Source of the DNA: Natronospirillum operosum
Lineage (GTDB): Bacteria; Pseudomonadota; Gammaproteobacteria; Pseudomonadales; Natronospirillaceae
DNA: 64,000 nt
Reading direction: 5' to 3'
Assembly (NCBI RefSeq): GCF_004768465.1
Contig: NZ_SRMF01000008.1
Coordinates: 1 to 64,000, forward strand
The notes below the pieces were generated by a model that was given only the letters and a program-made list of their open reading frames with translations, did no database searches and was not told the DNA's origin. Below are positions 17,031 through 28,171 of this stretch, in pieces (position 1 is the first letter of the stretch; each line of letters opens with the position of its first letter). Both the position numbers and the translations under genes were made by a program.

Positions 17031-18065
17031 ATGCCCTTCAAGCCCAACAAACTGTGTTTATCCCTTGCCGTCGGGGCGCTGACCCTGACCTGTGCCGCTG
17101 CCAATGCCCAGGCTGACTTGCGCTTTGCCAGCTGGTTGCCCGACAGTCATCCCCTGTCCACTGGCGGCTTTGAAGCCTGGATGGAATCCATCACCGAGGC
17201 CACAGACGGGTCGGTGACCTTTACGCTGTACCCCGCACAGCAACTGGGTGCGGCGGAAGATCACCATGATATGGCACGTGACGGAATCTCGGACATTTCC
17301 TTTACCAACCTCAGCTACACCACGGGTCGTTTCCCCATTTCCGGGGCCGCTGAAATTCCGTTTGTGGTCTCCGACCCCATCGCCGCCTCCGGTGTCTACC
17401 ACGACTGGTACCAGGAGCAAGGCGCTCATGAGGTGACCGGAGCCAAGGTGTGCATGCTGTTCCTGCAACCCACGGGGGCCATCCACATGAGTGGTGAGCG
17501 TGTTGTCATGCCGGAGGATCTGTCCGGCCTGAACATGCGGCCACCCAATGGCATTGTGGGCACCATGTTCAACAGCCTGGGGGCCAGTAACGTTCAGGTG
17601 TCCGCGCCCGAGTCCCGTGAGGCCATTGCCCGTGGTGTGGCCGATGGCATCGGCTTCCCCTGGGATAGCCTGAATACCTTCGGTATCAATGATGTGGTGG
17701 ATTACCACCTGGATGTGCCTCTGTACGTCAATGTGTTCGGCCTGATCATGAATCAGAACACCTATGACAGCCTGTCTCCTGAAGACCAGGCTGTTATGGA
17801 CGAGCATTGCAGCGCTGAATGGTCCAGCCGGTTGATCGGCGACTGGAACGCGGCGGGCGCCGAAGCACGTCAGGGCTTCATCGATAACCCGGACCACGAA
17901 GTCTACACGCCCGACGACTCCGAAGTGTCTGCCTGGGTGGATGCCGCCAGCGAACTCCAGGCTTCCTGGGCTGAGGATGTACGCGCCAACGGCGGTGATC
18001 CTGATGCCCTTTGGGAAGATCTGACGGATCGTCTGCGGGCAGTTGATGCCCTGTACGGCGACTAA
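17031..18065 (+). CDS. dctP: TRAP transporter substrate-binding protein (DctP family)
   Basis: A 344-residue periplasmic protein with a signal peptide (residues 1-26, ending CAAANA). The start ATG 17031 follows AAAGGTGA closely; a GTG three codons earlier overlaps that site. The family signature LSGLNMRPPNGIVGTMF contains the Arg that usually binds the ligand carboxylate, and SREAIARGVADGIGFPWDS follows. It delivers an organic acid to DctQM. The ligand is not readable from sequence, but position between an aromatic aldehyde dehydrogenase and benzoylformate decarboxylase points to benzoylformate, mandelate or a similar aromatic acid. Confidence 0.88.
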   Translation: MPFKPNKLCLSLAVGALTLTCAAANAQADLRFASWLPDSHPLSTGGFEAWMESITEATDGSVTFTLYPAQQLGAAEDHHDMARDGISDISFTNLSYTTGRFPISGAAEIPFVVSDPIAASGVYHDWYQEQGAHEVTGAKVCMLFLQPTGAIHMSGERVVMPEDLSGLNMRPPNGIVGTMFNSLGASNVQVSAPESREAIARGVADGIGFPWDSLNTFGINDVVDYHLDVPLYVNVFGLIMNQNTYDSLSPEDQAVMDEHCSAEWSSRLIGDWNAAGAEARQGFIDNPDHEVYTPDDSEVSAWVDAASELQASWAEDVRANGGDPDALWEDLTDRLRAVDALYGD

Positions 18066-18080
18066 CTGACGTCCGCCGGA

Positions 18081-18102
18081 CCAGCCAGCTTCGCCTGGCT
18101 GG
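18081..18102 (+). other. Intercistronic hairpin after dctP
   Basis: CCAGCCAG (18081-18088) and CTGGCTGG (18095-18102) form a perfect eight-pair stem with a six-base loop in the 65-base gap between dctP and dctQ. No T-run follows. As in the potF-potG gap, it could favour the periplasmic binding protein over the membrane subunits by protecting its mRNA 3' end. Confidence 0.5.
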
Positions 18103-18130
18103 CCTCACTTCCAATGAGGCACTTTCAATC

Positions 18131-18670
18131 ATGTCATTCACAAAGTTGCTCAACGGGTTTGCAACCTGGGTAGAGCGCATCGCCAGTGTCTTTCTGGCAG
18201 CAGTAACCTCGCTGGTATTTGTGTCTGCAGCAGCCCGCTATCTGTGGGGCGCACCCATTCTTGATGCCCATGCGTTTGCCAGCCTGATGTTGGGCGTGGC
18301 GCTGCTGTGGGGATTGTCCAGCGCCTCCTGGCGCGACGAACACATATCGGTAGACCTGCTGTATATGGGTTTCCCGCCGGCGATGAAACGCATTGTGGAT
18401 ATTCTGGGCCAGATGCTGATTCTGATTTTTGTCGGTCTGTTCTGCTGGATGCTGCTCAAGCATGTGGGTTCCGTGCGTGATGCCGGTCAGGTGACGGTGG
18501 ACACCCGCACTGCGGTCTGGCCGTTCTACTTAATGGCCTGGCTGGGTGTTGCCGCCGCTGTGATGCTCATCGTGGCCCGTTTGTGGCTGCTGGTGTTCAA
18601 TCCGGCCGGCTTGCCAGCCAAGAAAAGCATTGCCGATGAAGCCGCTGAAAACGCTGGAGAACCAAACTGA
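18131..18670 (+). CDS. dctQ: TRAP transporter small permease (DctQ family)
   Basis: A 179-residue membrane protein with four predicted membrane segments (around residues 15-35, 48-68, 88-110 and 133-155). The motif SSASWRDEHISVDLLY after the second segment is characteristic of DctQ. It forms the membrane complex with DctM. Its TGA stop shares a base with the dctM ATG (TGATG), so the pair is translationally coupled. Confidence 0.88.
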   Translation: MSFTKLLNGFATWVERIASVFLAAVTSLVFVSAAARYLWGAPILDAHAFASLMLGVALLWGLSSASWRDEHISVDLLYMGFPPAMKRIVDILGQMLILIFVGLFCWMLLKHVGSVRDAGQVTVDTRTAVWPFYLMAWLGVAAAVMLIVARLWLLVFNPAGLPAKKSIADEAAENAGEPN

Positions 18671-19968
18671 TGGAACGTGATCTCATTGCGATTCTGGGCT
18701 TTATCGTCCTGTTTACCATGATCTTTTTGCGGGTGCCCGTGGGTATTGCCATGGGGCTGGTAGGGCTCGGTGGTTTTGCAGCCGTGGTCAGTGTCGACCC
18801 GGCCCTGGCGACTCTGGCCTCTTCGCCCATACGCACGGTCACCAATTACAACCTGAGCCTGATTCCCATGTTCATTCTCATGGGCGTGTTCGCTACCGCC
18901 ACTGGCATGAGCCGGGAACTGTTCCGCGTGGGCCAGGCCTGGCTGGGGCGCTTCAAGGGTGGTATGGCCATGTCGACCCTGGCCGCCTGTGGGGGCTTTG
19001 CCGCCATCTGCGGGTCATCCGTGGCAACAGCCGCCACCATGACCAAGGTGGCCCTGCCCGAGATGCAACGCCAAGGTTACAGCAACAGTGTGGCATCTGG
19101 CGTTATTGCCTCCGGCGGCACCTTGGGGATTCTGATTCCGCCGTCCGTGGTGCTGGTGCTCTACGGGTTTCTCACCGAACAGGACATCGGCAAGCTGCTG
19201 GTGGCGGGGATTATCCCTGGCATTCTGGCCATTGGGGTGCAGATTGCCGTGATTCGCATCATCGCCTGGCGCAGGCCCGACTCCATGCCCCAGGGCGAAC
19301 GCACGGACTGGCGTGAAAAGTTCAACTCCCTGCGCGGTGTGTGGGCGGTCATCCTGCTGTTCATGGCCGTGGTGGGTGGTATCTATCTGGGGGTAGTCAC
19401 CCCCGTGGAAGCGGCCGCTCTGGGTGCCGTCTGTACCTTCATCATTGGCGTGGTACGTGGCCGCCTGGACTTCCCTACTACGGTGAAATGCCTGATCGAG
19501 GCGCTTAGAACCTCAGTGAGCATTTTCATGATCCTGGTTGGCGCCATGCTGTTCAGCTACTTCCTGGCGGTCACGCAGACCCCGCAGGCGCTTACCAGTT
19601 GGCTGGTGTCTCTGCCCATTGGGGACTACGGCGTCCTGCTGCTGATTCTGGCCGCGTTCATCATCATGGGCTGTGTGCTGGATCCCATGGCCATGATCAT
19701 TCTCATGGTGCCCATCGTCTTCCCCGTGGTCCAGAGCCTGGGCTTTGACCCCATCTGGTTCGGCATCCTGGTCGTGGTGGCGGTGGAAATGGGCATGATC
19801 ACCCCGCCCATAGGCATCAACTGCTTCATCATCCGGTCCGTGGCACCCAATGTGACCCTGGGCCAGGTCTACAAGGGCGTATTGCCCTTTGTCATGTCCG
19901 ATTTTGTTCGCCTCGGCCTGCTGCTGCTCTTCCCGTGGCTGGTGCTGGTGTTACCCAACAGTATGTAA
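18670..19968 (+). CDS. dctM: TRAP transporter large permease (DctM family)
   Basis: A 432-residue polytopic membrane protein with about twelve hydrophobic segments. Family landmarks include VPVGIAMGLVGLGG near the start, the AICGSSVATAATMTKVALPEM region, ASGGTLGILIPPSVVLVLYG, and DPMAMIILMVPIVFPV toward the C terminus. DctM is the sodium-coupled transport subunit. It lies between dctQ (one-base overlap) and mdlC (14-base gap), so transport and catabolism appear to be one transcription unit. Confidence 0.92.
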   Translation: MERDLIAILGFIVLFTMIFLRVPVGIAMGLVGLGGFAAVVSVDPALATLASSPIRTVTNYNLSLIPMFILMGVFATATGMSRELFRVGQAWLGRFKGGMAMSTLAACGGFAAICGSSVATAATMTKVALPEMQRQGYSNSVASGVIASGGTLGILIPPSVVLVLYGFLTEQDIGKLLVAGIIPGILAIGVQIAVIRIIAWRRPDSMPQGERTDWREKFNSLRGVWAVILLFMAVVGGIYLGVVTPVEAAALGAVCTFIIGVVRGRLDFPTTVKCLIEALRTSVSIFMILVGAMLFSYFLAVTQTPQALTSWLVSLPIGDYGVLLLILAAFIIMGCVLDPMAMIILMVPIVFPVVQSLGFDPIWFGILVVVAVEMGMITPPIGINCFIIRSVAPNVTLGQVYKGVLPFVMSDFVRLGLLLLFPWLVLVLPNSM

Positions 19969-19982
19969 TGGTGGTATGAATT

Positions 19983-21569
19983 ATGACCGACACTTCGATT
20001 CGCGCATTTACCTATGAGTTGCTGAGAAAATACGGCATGACCACGATGTTCGGTAACCCCGGCTCCAACGAACTGCCGTTTCTGAAAAACTTTCCCAGTG
20101 ACTTCCGTTACATTCTGGGCCTGCAGGAAGGCGTGGTCATGGGCATGGCCGACGGTTATGCTCTGGCCTCCGGGCAGCCAACCCTGGTGAACCTGCATGC
20201 CGCTGCCGGCACGGGCAACGCCATGGGGGCGCTGACCAATGCCTATTACTCCCAGAGCCCCCTGGTGGTCACCGCCGGCCAGCAGGCGCGGAACCTGATG
20301 GGGGTGGAAGCCATGCTCACCAATGTGGACGCCGCGCAACTGCCTCTGCCGCTGGTAAAGTGGAGCTTTGAACCGGCCGAGGCCTCCGACGTACCCAGAG
20401 CCATGAGTCAGGCCATTCACGAAGCGACGCTGCCAACACCGGGGCCAACCTATCTTTCCATTCCCTATAGTGACTGGGACGAGGAAACCGATGCCAATAT
20501 GGACCATCTGTTGCAGCGGACCGTGGAGGTGGGCGCCGGACCGCACCCGGATCAGCTCAAAGACTGGGCCGATGTGCTGGCGCAGGCAGATAACCCGCTG
20601 CTGGTCCTGGGGCCGGAAGTGGACGCACAGCGCGCCAACAGCGATGCCGTGGAGCTGGCCAATGCTCTGGGCGCGCCGGTCTGGGTGGCACCGTCGGAGT
20701 CCCGCTGCCCCTTCCCCACCAATCATCCCGCTTTCCGCGGCGTGCTGCCGATTTCCATTCGGGAAATCCATGAGCATCTGGAAGGTCACGATGTCATCCT
20801 GGTGGCGGGGGCGCCGGTATTCCGCTATCACAAGAACCTCCCGGGTGATTACCTGCCCGCCGGTGCCCGTGTGCTGCACATCACCGGCGACCCGAGACAG
20901 GCGGCCCGGGCACCCTTTGGCGAAGCCCTGGTCACCAGTGTGAAACAGGGGCTGGCGGGCCTGGTGGACGCCCTGAATCTCTCCGGGCGTGCGCTGCCCG
21001 AGCCCGTGCCTCAGACCGAGCTGTCGCCGGATCCGCCCGGCGCCATGCATCCGGAAAACCTCTTCCATCTGTTGAACCGGCTAGCGCCGGACAATGTGTC
21101 CTATGTGAAAGAAGCCACGGCCACCAAGGAGGCCTTCTGGTCGCAAATCCACATGACCCAGCCCAACAGCTATTTCTTCCCGGCGGCTGGCGGTCTGGGC
21201 TTTGGCCTGCCCGCGGCCGTGGGCGTGCAACTGGCCATGCCCGAGCGACGTGTGGTGGCTGCCATCGGTGACGGATCCGCCAACTATGGCATCACCGCCC
21301 TTTGGTCAGCGGCCCAATACCAGGTGCCGGTGATATTCGTGATTCTCAAGAACGGTACCTATGGCGCGTTGCGCGGGTTTGCGTCCCTGCTGGGGGCCGA
21401 AGACTCACCCGGTCTGGATGTGCCCGATCTGGACTTCTGTGCCATCGCCAAAGGCTATGGTGTAGAAGCCGGTGCGGCCCACAACGCCGAGACTTTCGAG
21501 TATCTGTTCCAGCAGGCTATGGCGCAGAACAACCGACCCTTCCTGATCGAGGTGAGTACCACCTTTTAA
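19983..21569 (+). CDS. mdlC: Benzoylformate decarboxylase (ThDP-dependent)
   Basis: A 528-residue thiamine-diphosphate enzyme. Residues matching the active site of Pseudomonas putida benzoylformate decarboxylase are in place: Ser28 in FGNPGSNELPF, Glu49 in LGLQEGVV, His72 in NLHAAAGTGNAMGAL and His283 in VFRYHKN. The cofactor motif is GDGSANYGITALWSAAQY followed by NGTYGALRGFA. It decarboxylates benzoylformate (phenylglyoxylate) to benzaldehyde and CO2, the substrate of the dehydrogenase at 15492. No mandelate racemase or mandelate dehydrogenase is nearby. A branched or substituted aryl 2-oxo acid is an alternative substrate. Confidence 0.9.
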   Translation: MTDTSIRAFTYELLRKYGMTTMFGNPGSNELPFLKNFPSDFRYILGLQEGVVMGMADGYALASGQPTLVNLHAAAGTGNAMGALTNAYYSQSPLVVTAGQQARNLMGVEAMLTNVDAAQLPLPLVKWSFEPAEASDVPRAMSQAIHEATLPTPGPTYLSIPYSDWDEETDANMDHLLQRTVEVGAGPHPDQLKDWADVLAQADNPLLVLGPEVDAQRANSDAVELANALGAPVWVAPSESRCPFPTNHPAFRGVLPISIREIHEHLEGHDVILVAGAPVFRYHKNLPGDYLPAGARVLHITGDPRQAARAPFGEALVTSVKQGLAGLVDALNLSGRALPEPVPQTELSPDPPGAMHPENLFHLLNRLAPDNVSYVKEATATKEAFWSQIHMTQPNSYFFPAAGGLGFGLPAAVGVQLAMPERRVVAAIGDGSANYGITALWSAAQYQVPVIFVILKNGTYGALRGFASLLGAEDSPGLDVPDLDFCAIAKGYGVEAGAAHNAETFEYLFQQAMAQNNRPFLIEVSTTF

Positions 21570-22537
21570 CGGGCCGCCCCAGAGTCAGTGGGCTTGTCGA
21601 TCTGACCGAACAGGCGGGATACCAGCACCTCCGGCTCCGGTATGTTCATGGACCGTACCGCTTCCAGTACCGCCTGACAGAACCAGTGCTGGGCTGGAGA
21701 GCGGTTGGCGTGGATATGCCAGTAGAGGGACACATGGAAGTCGGGCACCTGAAAGGGCAATGATCGCACGGCCAGATCATGGCCGGCGGCAAACTGGTTG
21801 GCGATCTGGATGGGCAGGACGCTCATGAACCCACTGGTCATCAACAGGCTGGGCAGTATGGAAAAGTGCGGCACTTCCAGTGCCACTTTCCGTTGCACAT
21901 TCATCTGGTGAAGGATGTCTTCGACCAGGCTGTGCCCGGACGCCCCGGACACGACCACCTGCTTGCGCTGTGAGAAGGTCTCCAGCGTCATGGGACCCTC
22001 TTCGAAGGTATCCGCGCGTGCCATGCAGACGTAGCGGTCACGGGCAATGGGCTGACGTTCCAGGCTGCGCAGTTCGATGGGACGACTGCAAATTACTGCA
22101 TTCACCTGACCCGCCGTGAGCCACTCCGGCACGTCCTCGATCTGCAACGGTACGACCTCCAGCTCCAGGTCAGGTGCTGCACTTTGCAAGTGATTCAGAA
22201 TGGTCGGCAGAAACACCATCTCACCCAGATCCGTCAGCGCCAGACGAAAGCGCATATTGCACTGCGCCGGGTCAAAATGATGCCGGCTGTTCAGGTGGGT
22301 CTCCAGCGTCTGCAGCGCCGCTTTCAGATCTGGATAGATCTGATGCGCCGTCATGGTGGGCGTCATGGCCTGGTGGCGTCGCACGAACAGCCGATCATCC
22401 AACTGGTCGCGCAAGCGCGACAAAGCATAGCTTACAGACGGCTGGGTCACATTCAGACGCCGGGCACACTGCGTCACGCTGCCGGTCTCATACAGCACAA
22501 CGAACACCCGAATAAGGTTCAGATCTGGCAATGACAT
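21566..22537 (-). CDS. LysR-family transcriptional regulator of the aromatic cassette
   Basis: A 323-residue LTTR starting MSLPDLNLIRVFVVLYE; an upstream in-frame extension of 36 codons has no support. The winged HTH is at about residues 4-62 (GSVTQCARRLNVTQPSVSYALSRLRDQ in two parts), and the substrate domain follows. The gene is convergent with mdlC and their stop codons overlap (TTAA at 21566-21569), with no terminator between them. Its likely target is the T-N11-A dyad before the dehydrogenase at 15492, six kilobases away. The effector is unknown; benzoylformate or its precursor is a reasonable guess. Confidence 0.85.
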   Translation of the reverse strand: MSLPDLNLIRVFVVLYETGSVTQCARRLNVTQPSVSYALSRLRDQLDDRLFVRRHQAMTPTMTAHQIYPDLKAALQTLETHLNSRHHFDPAQCNMRFRLALTDLGEMVFLPTILNHLQSAAPDLELEVVPLQIEDVPEWLTAGQVNAVICSRPIELRSLERQPIARDRYVCMARADTFEEGPMTLETFSQRKQVVVSGASGHSLVEDILHQMNVQRKVALEVPHFSILPSLLMTSGFMSVLPIQIANQFAAGHDLAVRSLPFQVPDFHVSLYWHIHANRSPAQHWFCQAVLEAVRSMNIPEPEVLVSRLFGQIDKPTDSGAAR

Positions 22538-22664
22538 GGCGCGGCCTTTTGTTTTGTTTATTGTCACACCACACAGGCAGTTCGGGCAATGGGATGAGGA
22601 GCGCAGCCACACCAGAACAGATATTTCGGATATAGCCAGCCGCATGCGGGCTTTCTGACACCCA

Positions 22665-22691
22665 CAAAAAAGCGGCCCGCAGGCCGCTTTT
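22665..22691 (-). terminator. Rho-independent terminator of the atp operon
   Basis: On the minus strand AAAGCGGCC and GGCCGCTTT form a stem with a TGCG loop, continued by a run of T residues, starting about 24 bases after the atpC stop. This is a textbook intrinsic terminator. It separates the ATP synthase operon from the LysR gene downstream on the same strand. Confidence 0.88.
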
Positions 22692-22714
22692 CAGAGGTGT
22701 CGAACGGTTCGACC

Positions 22715-23140
22715 TTACTTCTTGTACTTCCGGATCTGGGACAGCACCCGCAGCTGCGCCATGGCTTCTGCCAGGCGCGCCGCTGCCATCTCGTAGTCGG
22801 TGTCGTCGGGGCTGCCTTCGAGCAGCGCCTTCTTGGCCTGTTCGCGGGCCTTTTCGATGGCCGCTTCATCCAGCTCTTCACCACGCGTGATGGTATCAGC
22901 CAGCACGGTAATGGTATCGGGCTGGACTTCCAGGAAGCCACCGGACACGTACATGACCTCTTCTGTGCCACCCTGACGCACGATCTTGATCGGCCCGGCG
23001 TCAATGGTGGTCAGCAGCGGTGCGTGATTGGGCAGAATGCCGATCTCGCCCTGCGCAGCAGGGGCGACCAGCAGTTCCACCAGCCCGGAGAAGATCTCAC
23101 CTTCGGCACTGACGATGTCGCAATGTACGCTCATTGCCAT
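22715..23140 (-). CDS. atpC: ATP synthase F1 epsilon subunit
   Basis: A 141-residue epsilon subunit. The N-terminal beta-sandwich carries [37 protein letters not shown] in consecutive pieces, and the C-terminal helical hairpin covers about residues 90-141. It couples the rotor to F1 and inhibits ATP hydrolysis. It is the last gene of the operon, 21 bases after atpD, and is followed by a strong terminator. Confidence 0.97.
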   Translation of the reverse strand: MAMSVHCDIVSAEGEIFSGLVELLVAPAAQGEIGILPNHAPLLTTIDAGPIKIVRQGGTEEVMYVSGGFLEVQPDTITVLADTITRGEELDEAAIEKAREQAKKALLEGSPDDTDYEMAAARLAEAMAQLRVLSQIRKYKK

Positions 23141-23161
23141 GATTGTCTCCTGGTGAGTGGT

Positions 23162-24580
<1,419 letters not shown>

Positions 24581-24595
24581 TCAATCCTGAATTCA

Positions 24596-25465
24596 TCAGA
24601 CCGCAGCCGCGCCGCTCACGATTTCCCCGAGCTCCTGGGTAATGGCTGCCTGGCGGGCCTTGTTGTAGACCAGCTCCAGCTCTTCCATCAGGTTACCGGC
24701 ATTGTCGGTGGCGTTCTTCATGGCCATCATGCGCGCAGACTGCTCGCAGGCCAGGTTCTCAACCACTGCCTGGTACACCAGGGCCTCGATATAACGATCA
24801 AACATCTTGTCCAGCAGCTCGCGTGCATCGGGCTCATAGATGTAGTCCCACACATTGCTGCGTTTGGTACTGTCGTCGCCCGGCACCAGCGGCAGCAACT
24901 GCTCCACCCTGGGCACCTGCACCATGGTGTTGACGAACTCGTTGCCGACCAGGTAGATACGGTCAATTTCGCCTGCCGCATACTTGTCCAGCATGATCTG
25001 GGCAGTACCGATGATGTCTTTTACTTCAGGCCTGTCGCCCAGGCCGCTGGTCGCGCCAACGACAGGAATACCTGACTTGCGGAAGAAGCCGACGCCTTTC
25101 TTGCCGATGGCACAGACTTCGATTTCGACATTCTGGCCCTTCCACTCGAGTACCGACTTCAGTGCGGCCTTGAACATGTTCACGTTCAGACCACCGCAGA
25201 GACCGCGATCCGTCGACACAACGATATAACCGACACGCTGCACTTCCCGCTGTTCCAGGTAGGGGTGCGTGTAGTTGTAATCCGTATCTGCATTGGCCAC
25301 ATGGCCAATCACGGTGCGCATCCGCTCGGCGTAGGGTTTGGTGGCTTTCATGCGATCCTGCGCTTTGCGCGTTTTGCTCGCCGCCACCATTTCCATGGCC
25401 GAAGTGATCTTCTGTGTGTTCTTGATGCTCCCTATTTTGGAGCGAATCTCTTTTCCGGCTGCCAT
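24596..25465 (-). CDS. atpG: ATP synthase F1 gamma subunit
   Basis: A 289-residue central-stalk subunit. The N-terminal coiled-coil helix shows [21 protein letters not shown] and the C-terminal helix [21 protein letters not shown], both diagnostic. It rotates inside the alpha3-beta3 head and connects to the c-ring. It lies between atpA (54 bases) and atpD (27 bases). Confidence 0.98.
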   Translation of the reverse strand: MAAGKEIRSKIGSIKNTQKITSAMEMVAASKTRKAQDRMKATKPYAERMRTVIGHVANADTDYNYTHPYLEQREVQRVGYIVVSTDRGLCGGLNVNMFKAALKSVLEWKGQNVEIEVCAIGKKGVGFFRKSGIPVVGATSGLGDRPEVKDIIGTAQIMLDKYAAGEIDRIYLVGNEFVNTMVQVPRVEQLLPLVPGDDSTKRSNVWDYIYEPDARELLDKMFDRYIEALVYQAVVENLACEQSARMMAMKNATDNAGNLMEELELVYNKARQAAITQELGEIVSGAAAV

Positions 25466-25519
25466 AACTTATGTCGCCTCAGTTGAAGCGGAGCCGCACG
25501 CCCGTGCGGCTCCGGCACA

Positions 25520-27061
25520 TCAGTTTCGGGACGCCTTGAACTTCTCCAGGGCTTCCTTGAATGCAGACTGAACGGCATCATCAAACTTGCCGGTCTCGAC
25601 AATTTCCTGCATCAGGTCGCCATGGTTCTCCTGCATGTATTCATGCAGTTCTGCTTCAAAGGCGCCAATGTCGCTGACTTCAACATCCTTCAGGTGGCCT
25701 TCGTTGGCCGCAAAGATCGAGATCGCCATCTGCGCAATGCTCAATGGCTTGTACTGAGCCTGCTTCATCAGCTCGGTGACACGCTCACCGTGCTGCAACT
25801 GGGCCTTGGTCGCTTCGTCCAGATCGGAAGCGAACTGGGAGAAGGCTGCCAGCTCACGATACTGCGCCAGCGCGGTACGGATACCACCGGACAGCTTCTT
25901 GACGATCTTGGCCTGGGCCGAACCACCCACCCGCGATACGGAGATACCCGCGTTCATCGCAGGACGAATACCGGAGTTGAACAGATCGGTTTCGAGGAAG
26001 ATCTGACCATCGGTGATGGAGATAACGTTGGTCGGTACGAAAGCCGATACGTCGCCACCCTGAGTCTCGATGATCGGCAGCGCGGTCAGCGAACCGGTCT
26101 TGCCCTTCACTTCGCCATTGGTCAGCTTTTCCACTTCTTCGGCATTGATCCGGGAAGCGCGCTCGAGCAGACGTGAGTGCAGGTAGAAAACATCACCCGG
26201 ATAGGCTTCACGGCCCGGCGGACGACGCAGCAGCAGGGAAATCTGGCGGTAGGCCCAGGCCTGCTTGGTCAGATCGTCAAAGACGATCAGGGCGTCTTCG
26301 CCGCGATCGCGGAAATACTCACCCATGGTGCAGCCGGCATACGGCGCCAGGAACTGCATGGAGGCGGGATCGGACGCCGAAGCGGCGACGATGATGGTGT
26401 GCTCCATCGCGCCATGCTCTTCCAGCTTGCGCACCACGTTGGCAATGGTGGACTGCTTCTGGCCGATCGCCACATAGACACACTTGATGCCGGTGCCTTT
26501 CTGGTTGATGATCGCATCGACAGCCAGCGCGGTCTTGCCGGTCTGACGGTCACCGATGATCAGCTCGCGCTGACCGCGACCGATCGGCACCATGGAGTCA
26601 ACGGCCTTGTAGCCGGTCTGCAGGGGCTGGTCGACCGACTGGCGGGCAATAACGCCGGGCGCCACTTTTTCCAGCGCGTCGGTCTGCTTGTTGTTCAGGT
26701 CGCCCTTGCCGTCGATGGGGTTGCCCAGGCCGTCGAGTACACGACCCAGCAGTTCGGTGCCCACCGGCACTTCCAGGATGCGGCCGGTACAATGACATTT
26801 CTGGCCTTCGGCCAGGCTCTTGTAGTCACCCAGAACCACGGCACCGACAGAGTCGCGCTCCAGGTTCAGGGCCATACCAAAGAGACCGTCCTGGAAGGCG
26901 ATCATTTCACCGTACATCACGTCAGCCAGGCCGTGCACACGCACGATACCGTCGGAAACGGAGACGATGGTGCCTTCATTCTTGGCTTCGGAAGTGACAT
27001 CAAGCCCTTCTATGCGCTTGCGAATCACTTCACTGATTTCTGAAGGATTTAATTGCTGCAT
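25520..27061 (-). CDS. atpA: ATP synthase F1 alpha subunit
   Basis: A 513-residue non-catalytic nucleotide-binding subunit. The P-loop is [13 protein letters not shown] (about residues 169-181), and the arginine-finger region is [11 protein letters not shown]. The N-terminal [19 protein letters not shown] is typical of the proteobacterial form. It lies 14 bases after atpH in the standard operon order. Confidence 0.98.
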   Translation of the reverse strand: MQQLNPSEISEVIRKRIEGLDVTSEAKNEGTIVSVSDGIVRVHGLADVMYGEMIAFQDGLFGMALNLERDSVGAVVLGDYKSLAEGQKCHCTGRILEVPVGTELLGRVLDGLGNPIDGKGDLNNKQTDALEKVAPGVIARQSVDQPLQTGYKAVDSMVPIGRGQRELIIGDRQTGKTALAVDAIINQKGTGIKCVYVAIGQKQSTIANVVRKLEEHGAMEHTIIVAASASDPASMQFLAPYAGCTMGEYFRDRGEDALIVFDDLTKQAWAYRQISLLLRRPPGREAYPGDVFYLHSRLLERASRINAEEVEKLTNGEVKGKTGSLTALPIIETQGGDVSAFVPTNVISITDGQIFLETDLFNSGIRPAMNAGISVSRVGGSAQAKIVKKLSGGIRTALAQYRELAAFSQFASDLDEATKAQLQHGERVTELMKQAQYKPLSIAQMAISIFAANEGHLKDVEVSDIGAFEAELHEYMQENHGDLMQEIVETGKFDDAVQSAFKEALEKFKASRN

Positions 27062-27075
27062 GCTGTTTCCCTCAA

Positions 27076-27612
27076 TTAGGAATTCATCGCTTCTGCCAGT
27101 TTCACCAGCCGTCCGCGGGCCGAACCGTCGATGACAGTATCACCATAACGGATAATGGCACCGGCCTTCAGGGATTGATCCACCTCGGTGGAAATCGATA
27201 CCTTGTGGCCAAGACGGGCGGTGAGTTTGTCTCGCAGGAGAGTGATCTGTTCATCGGTCAGTGCGAAGGCAGAGGAGATGGTTACGTCCGCCGTCTCTTC
27301 GGCCGCCAGACGCAGGGTCTCGAATTGCTCGAATACGGCGGGCATCAGAGTCAGACGGTTGTTTTCCGCCATCATCTGCAACAGGTTCTCACCCCCCTCG
27401 GCAATGTCTTCCCGGCAGAGATCTGCCAGTCGCCTGACCTTCTCCGCACTGCTCAGGCTGGCATTTTCAGCCAGGGCCTGCACGGCCGGCAGTGACAGGA
27501 CGGTCGCCAGAGAACGCAACATGGCCGACCAGCCCGACAGGTTCTTACCCGCCTGGGCTGCGTCGAACGCTGCTTTCGCATAGGGTCGCGCCAATGTGCT
27601 CAGTTCCGCCAT
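27076..27612 (-). CDS. atpH: ATP synthase F1 delta subunit
   Basis: A 178-residue OSCP/delta subunit with the N-terminal [12 protein letters not shown] segment, an all-helical N domain, and the C-terminal [25 protein letters not shown] signature in consecutive pieces. It links the top of F1 to the b-subunit stalk. The gene starts 12 bases after atpF. Confidence 0.97.
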   Translation of the reverse strand: MAELSTLARPYAKAAFDAAQAGKNLSGWSAMLRSLATVLSLPAVQALAENASLSSAEKVRRLADLCREDIAEGGENLLQMMAENNRLTLMPAVFEQFETLRLAAEETADVTISSAFALTDEQITLLRDKLTARLGHKVSISTEVDQSLKAGAIIRYGDTVIDGSARGRLVKLAEAMNS

Positions 27613-27624
27613 AGCGTCGCCCCC

Positions 27625-28095
27625 TTAAAGTTCCGATGCCAGCTTCTGTAACATCTCGTTGTGGACTTTCTCATCCACCGATGCGTCCACCACCTTTTCG
27701 GCGCCCGCCAAAGCCAGAACCGCAACCTGGGCACGCAGTGCTTCGCGGGCCTGGTTGCGTTCATGCTCGATCTCTTCCTGAGTGGCCTTGCGCAGACGAT
27801 CGCCTTCGGCCCGGGCATCCGCCTTGGCCTCTTCGACGATCTTGCTGGCGCGACGATTGGCCTGCTCAACAATGGAAGCAGCCTGTTCCTTGGCTTCGCG
27901 CAGTTTCTCGGCGGCATTGTCTTGTGCCAGCTCCAGATCTTTCGCTGCTCGATCGGCCGCATTCAGGCCATCAGCGATTTTTTTCTGGCGTTCCTGCATG
28001 GCCTGCATAAGCGGCGGCCATACGAAGCGGGCGCAAAACCAGACGAACACACCAAAGGTGATGATTTGTCCGATAAATGTCAGGTTGAAATTCAC
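27625..28095 (-). CDS. atpF: ATP synthase Fo b subunit
   Basis: A 156-residue peripheral-stalk protein with one N-terminal membrane segment (about residues 5-26, FIGQIITFGVFVWFCARFVW) followed by a long charged, Ala-rich coiled coil (about 30-140). Two copies form the stator that holds F1. It lies 76 bases after atpE. Confidence 0.97.
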   Translation of the reverse strand: MNFNLTFIGQIITFGVFVWFCARFVWPPLMQAMQERQKKIADGLNAADRAAKDLELAQDNAAEKLREAKEQAASIVEQANRRASKIVEEAKADARAEGDRLRKATQEEIEHERNQAREALRAQVAVLALAGAEKVVDASVDEKVHNEMLQKLASEL

Positions 28096-28171
28096 GCCTT
28101 CACCTCGTTTGCTGTTGAGTTACGCGTAGTGAGCGCTGACAGGCGCTCACCGGTGTGTGTGCAACTCTGTC

